A DNA stretch of 64,000 bases from Enterovibrio norvegicus_B. GTDB taxonomy: Bacteria; Pseudomonadota; Gammaproteobacteria; Enterobacterales; Vibrionaceae. Position 1 is the stretch's first letter; each line of letters opens with the position of its first letter. Where the stretch lies: the NCBI RefSeq assembly GCF_002876705.1, contig NZ_MDAG01000007.1, forward strand, positions 1 to 64,000, read 5' to 3'. The position numbers and the translations under genes are program-made. This document shows positions 46,880 to 55,802 of this stretch, piece after piece. The notes below the pieces were generated by a model, which saw only the letters and a program-made list of their open reading frames with translations, was not told the origin of the DNA and searched no databases.

Positions 46880-46910
46880 AGCCCAATGCGTGCCGCGTTG
46901 GGCTTTTTTT
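46880..46910 (+). terminator. Terminator of murQ
   Basis: AGCCCAATGCG-tgc-CGCGTTGGGCT-type stem followed by TTTTTTT. Confidence 0.88.
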
Positions 46911-46948
46911 GTTGTTCTTCGATTCACCCAAAATACGGCCATTGCCTA

Positions 46949-46976
46949 TTCACAATGTCTCAAACACCGCTATAAT
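46949..46976 (+). promoter_or_regulatory. Sigma-70 promoter of the ABC-F gene
   Basis: TTCACA (46949-46954) and TATAAT (46971-46976) are separated by 16 bases. Transcription should start near 46983, giving a leader of about 278 nt. Confidence 0.65.
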
Positions 46977-46982
46977 CTCCCC

Positions 46983-47260
46983 ATCTTATCGCTAGGAGTG
47001 ACCGCCCCAATGAAGAACTAACGTCCTGATATTCAAATCACATCTTGTATTTGAACACTCGGGGTTAGTGGGCGTTGCTTTTGGCATATCTCTCTCGCAT
47101 CACAGAATTCGCACATTGAATTCTCGTTGCTCATCATCGAATTAAATCACCTTTTAGGGCGACGTGTATTCGTTGATCACACCTAAGCTATCGCTCAGCC
47201 GATTTATATCGATAAAACGGCGCAACCCCTTTTACTTGTATTTTGTAAGGGGAAAGGCAT
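46983..47260 (+). promoter_or_regulatory. Attenuator-like leader of the ABC-F gene
   Basis: The leader holds a three-codon ORF, MKN-stop, at 47010-47021 behind AGGAG (46994-46998). A nested stem overlaps it: CGCCC 47003-47007 with GGGCG 47070-47074, ACTAAC 47017-47022 with GTTAGT 47064-47069, and TTCAAAT 47032-47038 with ATTTGAA 47049-47055. It is followed by TTGCTTTT, as in a terminator. A second stem, CCCCTT 47226-47231 with AAGGGG 47247-47252, covers the ribosome site of the ABC-F gene. This is what ribosome-mediated induction of an antibiotic-protection gene would need. The parts are seen; the mechanism is inferred. Confidence 0.6.
47010..47021 (+). CDS. Three-codon leader ORF (MKN)
   Basis: ATG AAG AAC TAA lies inside the attenuator-like leader with AGGAG 11 bases upstream. 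A ribosome paused on it would open the overlapping stem. Translation is not proven. Confidence 0.45.
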   Translation: MKN

Positions 47261-48841
47261 ATGCCTGCATTAATCACTCACCAACTTTCATTCCAGCTTG
47301 ATAGCGGGGAATGGCTCTTTCGTCACCTCAATCTCAGCCTAACGAAAGGCATCTCGGGCTTTGTCGGTCGCAACGGCGCGGGCAAATCCGTCCTGATGTC
47401 ATTGCTTCTTGGAAGGCTAGAACCTGCCGAAGGCGATATTCAGCGAGATGGCAATATCGGCCACTACTCTCAGTTACCTTCACACTTGATTGACAGTGAT
47501 ATCACCATTGCGGATTTCCTTGGCATCACAGACACACTCACCGCATCTCGAGCTATTGCACAAGGAAGCACAGACCCACGTTATTTCAACATCATTGGCG
47601 ATGATTGGGACATCGAGTCTCAAACGGAAAAACAGCTAACAACCTTGGGGATTCACACACATGTAGACGCACGTTGCCAGACACTGAGTGGTGGTCAGCT
47701 CGCATTACTGCAACTGCACCGCCTGTTCAGCGCAGAACATGACATCTTGCTGCTCGACGAACCCACTAACCACCTCGATGCAAAAGGTCGGCAATGGCTC
47801 ATCGAACAATTGTCATGCTTTAAAGGTATTGCGTTAGTGGTCAGCCACGACAGAACCTTGCTTCGTCATGTTGATGGTATATATCAGCTCACTGGACTAG
47901 GGCTTCGCTATTTTTCTGGCAACTACGAGGTGTTTTTCTCGCAAACGTCTCTTGAATCGAGTGCGCTTGATCGACAAATCAGCCAATTAAAATCAGAAAA
48001 AAAGAACATTGAGAAGCAAGCGCAAATCAATAGAGAAAAAGCACAACAGCGCGCAGCAAAAGGGAATCGAACACTCAAGTCAGGCAGTCAGCCCAAGATC
48101 CTTATGGATGCTAAAAAAGACGGCGCAGAGCGAAGCGTTTCTGCCTCAAACACAAACCAACAAAATCAGATGAAACGGAACAATGAAAAATTGCAATCGC
48201 TTGAAGAACTGAAAGAGAAGAGAAAGCCCCAAGCGATGCATCTTCCGGTTTTGACGCGTGGCAAAAACCAAACCTTGGTGCACGTTGAAGGTTTCACGCT
48301 GCCGTTTGGTGAACAAATACTGCTAAATTTTACCGTAAACCAACACGACCGGTGCTATTTGAAAGGCCCAAACGGGTGCGGAAAATCCACCCTGCTTACC
48401 ACCATTCTCAAAGGCTATTCGCCACTGCCAGGGGAGGTAAGGCGGAATGTTTCAGCTGTGTATTTGGATCAGCACTTTGGTTTGCTGGATGCCAACGCAT
48501 CCATGATTTCAAGCCTAATGAGCCATTGTGAAGGGCTTCAAGAAAGCGATGCCCGAACCTTACTAGCGGGGATCGGATTTCGACGTGATACCGTTTACCG
48601 TCAAGTTTCACACCTCAGTGGCGGTGAAAAAATGAAGCTTTCAATGCTGATGGTCAGCCACACCCAACACGCACAGCTTTTATTGCTGGATGAACCTGAC
48701 AACCATTTAGACATTGAAGCCAAACATGTATTGGCGGCGGCGCTCAATGCATACAAAGGCGCTTTTATATTGGTAAGCCATGATGAAGATTTTGTCGCTG
48801 ACGTCTCTGTGAATAAAATCCTACACATGTACACCGACTAG
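47261..48841 (+). CDS. ABC-F family ATPase, probable ribosome-protection factor
   Basis: The 526-residue protein has two ABC domains and no membrane segments. Domain 1 has GRNGAGKS, LSGGQ and ILLLDEPTNHLD; domain 2 has GPNGCGKS, LSGGEKMKLS and LLLLDEPDNHLD. The interdomain linker (about 225-325) is long, Lys/Gln-rich and helical, as needed to reach into the ribosomal P-site. ABC-F members act on ribosomes as translation factors or antibiotic resistance factors. The regulated leader favours a drug-inducible one, but no specific drug can be read. A hairpin follows the gene. Confidence 0.87.
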   Translation: MPALITHQLSFQLDSGEWLFRHLNLSLTKGISGFVGRNGAGKSVLMSLLLGRLEPAEGDIQRDGNIGHYSQLPSHLIDSDITIADFLGITDTLTASRAIAQGSTDPRYFNIIGDDWDIESQTEKQLTTLGIHTHVDARCQTLSGGQLALLQLHRLFSAEHDILLLDEPTNHLDAKGRQWLIEQLSCFKGIALVVSHDRTLLRHVDGIYQLTGLGLRYFSGNYEVFFSQTSLESSALDRQISQLKSEKKNIEKQAQINREKAQQRAAKGNRTLKSGSQPKILMDAKKDGAERSVSASNTNQQNQMKRNNEKLQSLEELKEKRKPQAMHLPVLTRGKNQTLVHVEGFTLPFGEQILLNFTVNQHDRCYLKGPNGCGKSTLLTTILKGYSPLPGEVRRNVSAVYLDQHFGLLDANASMISSLMSHCEGLQESDARTLLAGIGFRRDTVYRQVSHLSGGEKMKLSMLMVSHTQHAQLLLLDEPDNHLDIEAKHVLAAALNAYKGAFILVSHDEDFVADVSVNKILHMYTD

Positions 48842-48853
48842 CATCACGCACTC

Positions 48854-48882
48854 GCTGCGCTTTTGTCATTCAAAAGCGCAGC
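48854..48882. terminator. Hairpin after the ABC-F gene
   Basis: GCTGCGCTTTTG-tcatt-CAAAAGCGCAGC is a perfect 12-bp stem. The following sequence is only weakly T-rich. Confidence 0.6.
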
Positions 48883-49063
48883 TCTCTTCTGCTGTAAATA
48901 CCGTTTTGTTTTCTCTCCCCGAGCGAAGGGTTTTATTTTTGATCCCATCTGCATCTAAATGCCCGCGCACACCGTCTCTTGTTTTGAAACCCTTTTTCAC
49001 ATGGCCGTGAGAAAAAATGCGCTTACCACTTCGACACCGAAGTGCCCATGAAAGGAATGAAAG

Positions 49064-49774
49064 ATGAAACACTGGACTCTATTGGCTCTGTTTTTTCCAG
49101 CGCTGGCCTTTGCATCCGCGAATACCCAAAACACAAACGTCGGCGACGTGTATGTCGATGCGAACGGCAGAACGCTATACACCTTTTCCAAAGACATTTC
49201 TGGCATGCCTAAATGCAATGACGGGTGTGTGGCCAAGTGGCCACCTTTACTTGCAGATCAAGCAAACAACGCTTTATTTTCAGGGGAGCCGGACTTCTCC
49301 ACCATTCAACGGCGCGATGGCAGTAAACAATGGACCAAAAATGGTCAGCCGCTTTACCGCTGGATAAAAGACAAAAAACGTGGCGATATATCAGGCGCGG
49401 GTATTAAAGGGGTATGGCCTTTGGCACGCGCAGATGACGTGTCACTCAAGCTCTACAACGCGGGAAAAACGCGCTTTATTGTTAATGAAAGCAACTACAC
49501 CCTCTATACATTTGATAAAGACATGGGGGGAAAATCGGCATGCTATGGCGAATGCGCCGTGAAATGGCCACCGGCTTTTGTCCCATCTACACTCACCTCT
49601 AAGGGCATCGATTCGCTGTCTTTCACTGGTAACTTTGGTGTTACGGAGAGGAAAAACGGCAAATACCAATGGACGCACAATAACAAGCCTTTGTATTTGT
49701 GGTTTAAAGATAAGGCACCCGGCGACACGACCGGTGATGGCGTGAAAAACGTTTGGCATATCGTGCAGCAATAA
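49064..49774 (+). CDS. Exported COG4315-type double-repeat protein
   Basis: The 236 residues have a signal peptide (HWTLLALFFPALAFASA) and two copies of the secreted COG4315/Lipoprotein_15 repeat. Copy 1 has GRTLYTFSKDISGMPKCNDG and CVAKWPP. Copy 2 has YTLYTFDKDMGGKSACYGEC and AVKWPP, each ending in a PLYRW/PLYLW loop and a GDxxGxGxxxVW strand. The function is unknown. It sits 9 bases before an ECF sigma factor, so the three genes form one operon and the sigma pair may control it. Confidence 0.85.
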   Translation: MKHWTLLALFFPALAFASANTQNTNVGDVYVDANGRTLYTFSKDISGMPKCNDGCVAKWPPLLADQANNALFSGEPDFSTIQRRDGSKQWTKNGQPLYRWIKDKKRGDISGAGIKGVWPLARADDVSLKLYNAGKTRFIVNESNYTLYTFDKDMGGKSACYGECAVKWPPAFVPSTLTSKGIDSLSFTGNFGVTERKNGKYQWTHNNKPLYLWFKDKAPGDTTGDGVKNVWHIVQQ

Positions 49775-49783
49775 GGATATTCA

Positions 49784-50326
49784 GTGAGCGTCGATAAACA
49801 GCAATTAACATCGCTACTCTCACGCATAGCGCTTCGAGACCGAGAGGCTTTCGAAGCGCTTTATGCTTTGACGAATGCGCGACTTTTCAGCTTAGTCAAA
49901 TCCATCGTGAAAGATGATCAACTCGCCGCAGACTTGCTGCAAGAGGGTTTTTTGAAGCTCTGGTTTAACAGCAAACATCACCCCGTTGAACACCCGTGGG
50001 CGTGGCTTTGTCAAAGCATGAGAAACCTTGCCATTGATGAACTGCGCCAACGACGACGGCGTCAACAAAACGATGCGGACTCGAGGTTTCTTTCCCAAGA
50101 AACGGCAGCGGGTGACAGCCCATCATCTAAAAACACGAAGGAGCCTCAACGCCTCGAACTGTGTCTCGAGGCGTTGCCTTATGATAAACGCAACGCCATC
50201 GTGCTCGCCTATCAACACGGCATGACACACCAAGAAATCGTTGAACACATCAATTCGCCACTGGGTACAGTGAAGTCATGGATCAGACGCGGACTGCAGG
50301 AGTTAAAACGATGCCTAACCGAATAA
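49784..50326 (+). CDS. ECF-type RNA polymerase sigma factor
   Basis: The 180-residue protein starts at GTG 49784. Region 2 is visible as DREAFEALYALTNARLFSLV, LAADLLQEGFLKLW and MRNLAIDELRQRRRR. Region 4 is ALPYDKRNAIVLAYQHGMTH followed by the helix-turn-helix end GTVKSWIRRGLQELKRCL. ECF sigma factors redirect RNA polymerase under envelope or chemical stress. It overlaps its presumed anti-sigma by 16 bases. Confidence 0.92.
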   Translation: MSVDKQQLTSLLSRIALRDREAFEALYALTNARLFSLVKSIVKDDQLAADLLQEGFLKLWFNSKHHPVEHPWAWLCQSMRNLAIDELRQRRRRQQNDADSRFLSQETAAGDSPSSKNTKEPQRLELCLEALPYDKRNAIVLAYQHGMTHQEIVEHINSPLGTVKSWIRRGLQELKRCLTE

Positions 50327-51120
50327 CAGCCAAACGCTATGCGGCATTCGAGGTTCGCGACAGACTCGCTGCGCAATATGTTTTAGGCACGTTGACACCG
50401 CGTGTTCGTCGCCGACTCGAACAATTAATTCAACAAGATCCAACATGGTGGGAAAACATCGCCCATTGGCAAAAGCACTTTAGTGGGCTAACGCCATCGA
50501 TGGATGATCACCTCGACGAGCAAGGGTTTTCTCCCGCCCCCAAAAAGGTATGGGATAGCATTTCTCTCGCGTTGTTTCCACGAACACACAGGAACGCACC
50601 AGAAGCACCCTCAAGCCACCCAACGCGTCGATGGCCAACATGGTTTACGCCTGTGGGGTTTGCATGCGCACTCATGTTGGGGTTGTTCCTCAGGCCCATA
50701 GTGACACCTGATCCTATTACCCCTACAAGCGAATCCACACAAACAACGTCTTTGATAGCTAGGGTTCAACCCGCGGCATACTTCGCAATGATGTCGTCTA
50801 ACGTTGAAGAAAATCAGTTTGCGCTGGTGGCGTACCAAGGTGCGAAGCCCGGAGAGTCAACGATCCGTTTACAACGAAACCTTAGGGAAACAAATCTTCC
50901 CTCAGAGACAGCCATGGTGTGGATGCGTGATAAGTCGAGCGGAAAGCTACAGTCCATCGACACCCTCAGGCGCATTAACGACACGCGTTTCATGACCCCA
51001 ACAGAATGGAAGGCGCTGAAAAATAGCTCGGAGTTGTTGGTGACAGAAACCAATGACCCAAGCAGCACAGTGATTTACCAAGGTGATTGTGTTGAGTTAA
51101 GCGACTGGAACGCCATTTAA
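50311..51120 (+). CDS. RskA-like anti-sigma factor
   Basis: The 269 residues start at ATG 50311 behind GGAG. The cytoplasmic N-terminal part (AAQYVLGTLTPRVRRRLEQL) matches anti-sigma/zinc-finger-less RskA types. A single membrane helix around residues 118-137 (FTPVGFACALMLGLFLRPIV) is followed by a periplasmic RskA-type C-terminal domain (SETAMVWMRDKSSGKLQSID). It should hold the ECF sigma factor at the membrane. The inducing signal is unknown. Confidence 0.85.
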   Translation: MPNRITAKRYAAFEVRDRLAAQYVLGTLTPRVRRRLEQLIQQDPTWWENIAHWQKHFSGLTPSMDDHLDEQGFSPAPKKVWDSISLALFPRTHRNAPEAPSSHPTRRWPTWFTPVGFACALMLGLFLRPIVTPDPITPTSESTQTTSLIARVQPAAYFAMMSSNVEENQFALVAYQGAKPGESTIRLQRNLRETNLPSETAMVWMRDKSSGKLQSIDTLRRINDTRFMTPTEWKALKNSSELLVTETNDPSSTVIYQGDCVELSDWNAI

Positions 51121-51235
51121 CGCGCCACGCCAGAAAGCATATTTGCCCTGCGCGAGTATGCTTTCTCGGCTTTTGCGATCGAATGCACACAAATAAAGCA
51201 TAAATCATCATAAATACTAAGGAGTTACAGGAAAA

Positions 51236-51250
51236 GCACCACATTGGTGC
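51236..51250. promoter_or_regulatory. NtrC-like binding site 1 upstream of amt
   Basis: GCACCA-CAT-TGGTGC is a perfect inverted repeat matching the NtrC enhancer pattern. Confidence 0.8.
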
Positions 51251-51376
51251 AGATCACCCCCTCCCCATGCACAACCATGATGCATCAAACGTTACAGAGC
51301 CGTTAACACCCCGTGCAATTCATTCACTTCCGCATGAGTTTTTAACCACTAAATATCAGTAAGTTATCACTCTCAC

Positions 51377-51391
51377 GCACCCTATTGGTGT
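51377..51391. promoter_or_regulatory. NtrC-like binding site 2 upstream of amt
   Basis: GCACCC-TAT-TGGTGT is a near match to the same pattern, about 40 bases before the sigma-54 promoter. Confidence 0.65.
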
Positions 51392-51416
51392 GCCTCTGCA
51401 CTTTATTTGCGCAAAT

Positions 51417-51432
51417 CGGCACGATATGTGCT
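51417..51432 (+). promoter_or_regulatory. Sigma-54 promoter of amt
   Basis: CGGCACGATATGTGCT has GG at -24 and GC at -12 with exactly 10 bases between them, as in the TGGCACGN4TTGC consensus. Together with the NtrC sites it predicts induction under nitrogen limitation. Confidence 0.85.
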
Positions 51433-51481
51433 TTAACTTACTTAGGAAAATTTAATTCTCAGGGAAGTAGAGGAAAACATT

Positions 51482-52690
51482 GTGGAAAATATCAGTAGCG
51501 CGATTCAGACGCTGACCGAAAGCGCGAACACGCTCTTTATCTTGATGGGTGCCATCATGGTCTTGGCCATGCACGCAGGTTTTGCCTTTTTAGAAGTCGG
51601 TACCGTCAGACATCGTAACCAAGTCAACGCACTGGTTAAAATCATGTCAGATTTCGGTTTCTCGGCACTCGCATACTTTTTTATCGGCTATTGGGTAGCC
51701 TACGACACAACCTTTTTCAGCAGCGCAGAAGCACTCTCTGCTAACAATGGCTATGAGTTAGTTAAATTCTTCTTCTTGATGACATTCGCAGCCGCCATCC
51801 CCGCCATTATTTCTGGTGGTGTGGCAGAGCGCGCCAAGTTCACGCCAATGTTGATTGCTGCTGCAGTTATTGTTGCGTTCGTTTATCCGTTTTTCGAAGG
51901 CCTGATCTGGAACGGTAACTTCGGCTTCCAAGACTGGCTAGAAGCCACCTTTGGTGCCGCTTTCCATGATTTCGCAGGTTCGGTTGTTGTTCACGCAGTG
52001 GGTGGGTGGATTGCACTCGCAGCCGTGCTCATTCTCGGTGTGCGTAAAGGCCGCTACCGTGGCGACCGCTTGATTGCATTTGCCCCTTCGAACATCCCTT
52101 TCCTTGCCCTTGGCGCATGGATTCTTACCATCGGTTGGTTTGGCTTTAACGTCATGTCAGCGCAGACGCTAGACGGCATCAGCGGTTTGGTCGCGGTGAA
52201 CACCTTAATGGCAATGGTCGGTGGCATCGTTGCATCACTTGTCGTGGGTAAAAATGACCCAGGTTTCCTACACAACGGACCACTAGCCGGTCTGGTTGCT
52301 GTGTGCGCGGGTTCTGACCTAATGCACCCAATTGGTGCGCTCTTCACCGGTGGTGTTGCGGGTGCCTTGTTTGTTTGGTTGTTTACCTTGACCCAAAATC
52401 GTTTCAAGATTGATGACGTGTTGGGTGTTTGGCCACTGCACGGCGTGTGTGGCATGTGGGGTGGCCTTGCGGCGGGCATCTTCGGCTTAGAAGCGTTGGG
52501 TGGCCTTGGTGGTGTGAGCTTTATGTCTCAGCTCATCGGCACCATTGCAGGTGTTGTCATTGCCTTCGTGGGCGGTTGGATTGTTTACACGGCGGTAGAC
52601 AAAACGGCGGGTATTCGCATGACCGAAGAAGACGAATACAACGGTGCTGACCTCGCCATTCATAAGATTGCGTCCACCTCAGAAGATTAA
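51482..52690 (+). CDS. amt: Ammonium transporter Amt
   Basis: The 402-residue transporter starts at GTG 51482 behind GAGG. About eleven hydrophobic helices are present. The pore twin-His residues are in FAGSVVVHAVGGW and PLHGVCGMWGG, and GGVAERAKFTPM is the family signature. It moves ammonium across the inner membrane. Unlike many loci no glnK gene is adjacent. The regulation is readable: two NtrC-like sites and a sigma-54 promoter. A strong terminator follows. Confidence 0.95.
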   Translation: MENISSAIQTLTESANTLFILMGAIMVLAMHAGFAFLEVGTVRHRNQVNALVKIMSDFGFSALAYFFIGYWVAYDTTFFSSAEALSANNGYELVKFFFLMTFAAAIPAIISGGVAERAKFTPMLIAAAVIVAFVYPFFEGLIWNGNFGFQDWLEATFGAAFHDFAGSVVVHAVGGWIALAAVLILGVRKGRYRGDRLIAFAPSNIPFLALGAWILTIGWFGFNVMSAQTLDGISGLVAVNTLMAMVGGIVASLVVGKNDPGFLHNGPLAGLVAVCAGSDLMHPIGALFTGGVAGALFVWLFTLTQNRFKIDDVLGVWPLHGVCGMWGGLAAGIFGLEALGGLGGVSFMSQLIGTIAGVVIAFVGGWIVYTAVDKTAGIRMTEEDEYNGADLAIHKIASTSED

Positions 52691-52725
52691 TGGCTAAGCG
52701 CTTAGCGCTAACGCAAAAAACACGA

Positions 52726-52755
52726 AAGAGCCCAACGGAATTGGGCTCTTTTTTG
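52726..52755 (+). terminator. Terminator of amt
   Basis: AAGAGCCCAA-cggaa-TTGGGCTCTT is a perfect 10-bp stem followed by TTTT. Confidence 0.92.
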
Positions 52756-52882
52756 TTGCTTAAAATCACATGGTTGCATAGCTTTCAACGCCTCATATTC
52801 CTGAAATATAGACATCCGACTCCAACGTTCACATCAATACTGTTTACTGTATTTGATGAGATATGTCGTTGGGAGTTTTTGC

Positions 52883-54910
52883 ATGAGCCACCAAGATATC
52901 GATGAAAATCACGTCGCCGATCCACCACAAGATGATTTGGTTTCTCGCCTAAAAAAGCGCGTCGCTAACCACCCCATCGGTGCATCCATCATTATCATCA
53001 CGGCGGTGGTTATCGCCTTGTCTCAAGCCGTTCCCCCCATCGTGTCGCTCTACGAATACCTCACCGTACAAACCCGTGATACCGATTACCTCGATGATGA
53101 AAATTTTCAAATTGGCCAACGCGAGTACTTCTTCAACGATAACAATGACGCGGCATACGCTGCTTATCTCGCCGCAGCAAATGATGAAAACCCCCTTGCT
53201 CAGGCAGCCATAGCCAAGTTTCTATGGCGAGGTTTAATTGGGCCAAAAGATGAGGATGGCGCAAAGTATTGGGCGACTAAAGCGTTACCTCAGCTCAATA
53301 AATTGGTCGCTGTAGATCATGCCGAAGCGTTATATACCTTGGGTTGGCTAACCAACTATGGCGTCGGCGTGGCGAAAGATGAGAAGAAGGCTATTTCACT
53401 CTATGAGCGTGCTGCATGGAAAGGGATTGCTTGGGCGCAAACCAATTTAGGGGCCATCTATGAGGCAGGCGAAAACCTACCAAAAGACGCTGTGAAAGCC
53501 GAGTATTTTTATACGCTCGCCGCAAACCAGGGGTACGTCCCCGCACAATATGAATTGGCTCTCTTGTATAAATATGGTGACGACGGCGTTCCCATAGATT
53601 TGATAGCAGCCATGAATCTATTGACGCTGGCCGCTAACAAAGGAGATCCGGATGCCCAATATCACTTGGGTGACATGTACCGCTTTGGAAAAGGCGCTGA
53701 GATTGACTTAGAAAAAGCGGTGCATTTTTACACCCTCTCGGCAAATCAAGAAAAAGACTCTGCACAATGGGCGCTGGCTTATTGCTACAGCAAAGGTTTA
53801 GGCGTTGATAAAGATCCTAAGCGCGCGGTTTCGCTCTACACACTGGCTGCCGACCAAGGTCATTCCTCGGCACTAAACAACCTTTCGATTCTCTATCGGA
53901 AAGGGGAAGGGGTGGCTAAAAACCTTAATAAAGCCATTTTGTTACTCCAACAAGCTGCCGACAGTGGCCACAGCACAGCCCTCAATAATCTTGGCCAGCA
54001 TTATGAGAAAGGCGAAGGCGTAACCAAAGATTTAAACAAGGCCTTTGAATTGTATTCACGCTCCGCGGCACTCAAAAATTCAGCGGCTCAAATCAATTTA
54101 GGCATGCTTTATCGATATGGGGATGGTGTTGAAAAGAATGTTGAAACCGCTGCCAAATACTATCAACTTGCCGCCGAACAAAACGACGATCGCGGTCAAA
54201 CCTATCTTGGTGAGCTCTATGAGTTTGGTGACGGTGTTGAAAAAGACGACGTAAAAGCGATTGAGCTTTATCAATTGGCCTACGAACAAGGCAATCAACG
54301 GGCAAAAATGCGATTAGGCGCAGCCTATATGTATGGCATGGGAGGATTAGACACGGACGAGGAAAAGGCCAAGGCATTGTTGCTTGATGCCGCAGACAAC
54401 AATGAAAACCTCGCGAATTGGTTTCTCTCCAGCCTTCATGCCAATAAAGAAAGTCCACTTTATGATGACGAGGCTCGTATTCGCTACCTAAAAACCGCGG
54501 CAGAAAATGGGCATTTTTGTGCGCAAAACAACTACGGGGTATATCTCGAGGAAAACTCGCCAGAAAGCGCTGAGGAGGCGGTGACTTGGTACGCAAAAGC
54601 CGCCAGCCAGGGCCACCAGCGCGGGCTAAAGAACTTCATCGCACAATTGGAATTGGGTAACGCCACAGAAGGCGACATCGCCCTTGTGCGTGATTACTAC
54701 CTTGAACAAGCCGGAAAACAAAACATTCGCGCAAACCTGATTCTGGCTGATTGGCACAACCGCGGCGTGATCGTCGAAAAAGACATCATGAAATCGGTGA
54801 GTTATTTCTTTGAGGCCAAGAAGCTCGGCAGTGATGAAGCGGATGAGAAAATTGCCGCCGTGCTAGCGCCGCAGCATACCTTTGCAGCGACCTGCCCGAC
54901 GAACATCTAA
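52883..54910 (+). CDS. Membrane-anchored Sel1-repeat protein
   Basis: The 675 residues start at ATG 52883 behind GGGAG. A single membrane helix at about 32-54 (GASIIIITAVVIALSQAVPP) is followed by roughly 13 Sel1/TPR-like repeats. A typical one is AQYHLGDMYRFGKGAEIDLE; others contain YGDGVEKN and KGEGVTKDL. Such repeats form a solenoid for protein binding. The repeats should face the periplasm if the N-terminus is inside. The partner is unknown; no operon. Confidence 0.87.
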   Translation: MSHQDIDENHVADPPQDDLVSRLKKRVANHPIGASIIIITAVVIALSQAVPPIVSLYEYLTVQTRDTDYLDDENFQIGQREYFFNDNNDAAYAAYLAAANDENPLAQAAIAKFLWRGLIGPKDEDGAKYWATKALPQLNKLVAVDHAEALYTLGWLTNYGVGVAKDEKKAISLYERAAWKGIAWAQTNLGAIYEAGENLPKDAVKAEYFYTLAANQGYVPAQYELALLYKYGDDGVPIDLIAAMNLLTLAANKGDPDAQYHLGDMYRFGKGAEIDLEKAVHFYTLSANQEKDSAQWALAYCYSKGLGVDKDPKRAVSLYTLAADQGHSSALNNLSILYRKGEGVAKNLNKAILLLQQAADSGHSTALNNLGQHYEKGEGVTKDLNKAFELYSRSAALKNSAAQINLGMLYRYGDGVEKNVETAAKYYQLAAEQNDDRGQTYLGELYEFGDGVEKDDVKAIELYQLAYEQGNQRAKMRLGAAYMYGMGGLDTDEEKAKALLLDAADNNENLANWFLSSLHANKESPLYDDEARIRYLKTAAENGHFCAQNNYGVYLEENSPESAEEAVTWYAKAASQGHQRGLKNFIAQLELGNATEGDIALVRDYYLEQAGKQNIRANLILADWHNRGVIVEKDIMKSVSYFFEAKKLGSDEADEKIAAVLAPQHTFAATCPTNI

Positions 54911-54912
54911 GG

Positions 54913-55734
54913 TTATTTCATCACGAAGTGCGATTGATAAAACTTCGGCGTAACGGCGAGTTTCTTTTTGAATTGGCGTTGGAAATGGGCTTGATCTGAA
55001 AAACCGAGCCTGAGTGCAACATCAGAAATATCATCGCCCGATTTAAGCATGATTTTGGCGCGTTTTATTTTCTCATCCATCAAATAAGCATGCGGTGGTA
55101 AACCAAATTGATGTTTGAAAGCGCGAAGCAGTTGATAGCGGCTCATGCCCGCTTCCTGTGCCAGCTCATCTAACTGATGTGTGTGTTCAATATCATCCAA
55201 GAGCCGCTCTCGAATGCGCATAAGCGGGGGTTGAGACATCATCACTCTGAGTGAGTCTTGCTGCTGTTTCCCTAAAATGCCCTCGATAAAATCATAAAAG
55301 CATACCTGAGCATGTAGCACACTCGCGTCGCTTTTCAATGCCTCAAACAAAGCACGAAAACGCTGCTGAATATCGGGGTTACGTTCGAAGTCATGAATAA
55401 AAGGGGTGTAATCATGCGCATCGCTTTGAAGCACATCGCGTTGAACATCACCCATTTTGAGTGTGTCTACAAACAGCATGCTGTAAGACCATGTACCAAT
55501 ATTGGGGTTACAAGAATGCACATCCGCGGGATTAATTGTCACCACATCCCCTTTGCCGATCGCATGCGTCGACTGTCGGTTTTTGTAGTTCGCACTCCCC
55601 TGTTGAATGATCCCGAAAGAAAACTCATCGTGCGAGTGCGCTTCATAACAGGCAGAGCTTTGATTGGCGACACGCAATTCGACCCAAGGCAGCAATGTGC
55701 TTTGCTTAAAGCTGGCGCTTTTATCCTTCTTCAT
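54913..55734 (-). CDS. AraC-family regulator with cupin sensor
   Basis: The 273-residue protein starts at the ATG ending at 55734 behind GAGGG. The N-terminal AraC-type cupin has EAHSHDEFSFGIIQQG and GDVVTINPADVHSCNP. The C-terminal helix-turn-helix pair is QLDELAQEAGMSRYQLLRAF and ISDVALRLGFSDQAHFQRQF. It lies directly downstream of a LysE-type exporter on the same strand, a common pairing in which the regulator controls the exporter. Ligand unknown. Confidence 0.88.
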   Translation of the reverse strand: MKKDKSASFKQSTLLPWVELRVANQSSACYEAHSHDEFSFGIIQQGSANYKNRQSTHAIGKGDVVTINPADVHSCNPNIGTWSYSMLFVDTLKMGDVQRDVLQSDAHDYTPFIHDFERNPDIQQRFRALFEALKSDASVLHAQVCFYDFIEGILGKQQQDSLRVMMSQPPLMRIRERLLDDIEHTHQLDELAQEAGMSRYQLLRAFKHQFGLPPHAYLMDEKIKRAKIMLKSGDDISDVALRLGFSDQAHFQRQFKKKLAVTPKFYQSHFVMK

Positions 55735-55802
55735 GTGTGCCCTCAAACCCCTTTGGCATAATCCCTAACGCTTCCTTTCATCTTTTACAATGCAGACAAT
55801 CA

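Noticed and set aside
53100..54850. Regular periodic repeats that could suggest an array
   Set aside because: They are degenerate at DNA level and encode Sel1 repeats; not a CRISPR.
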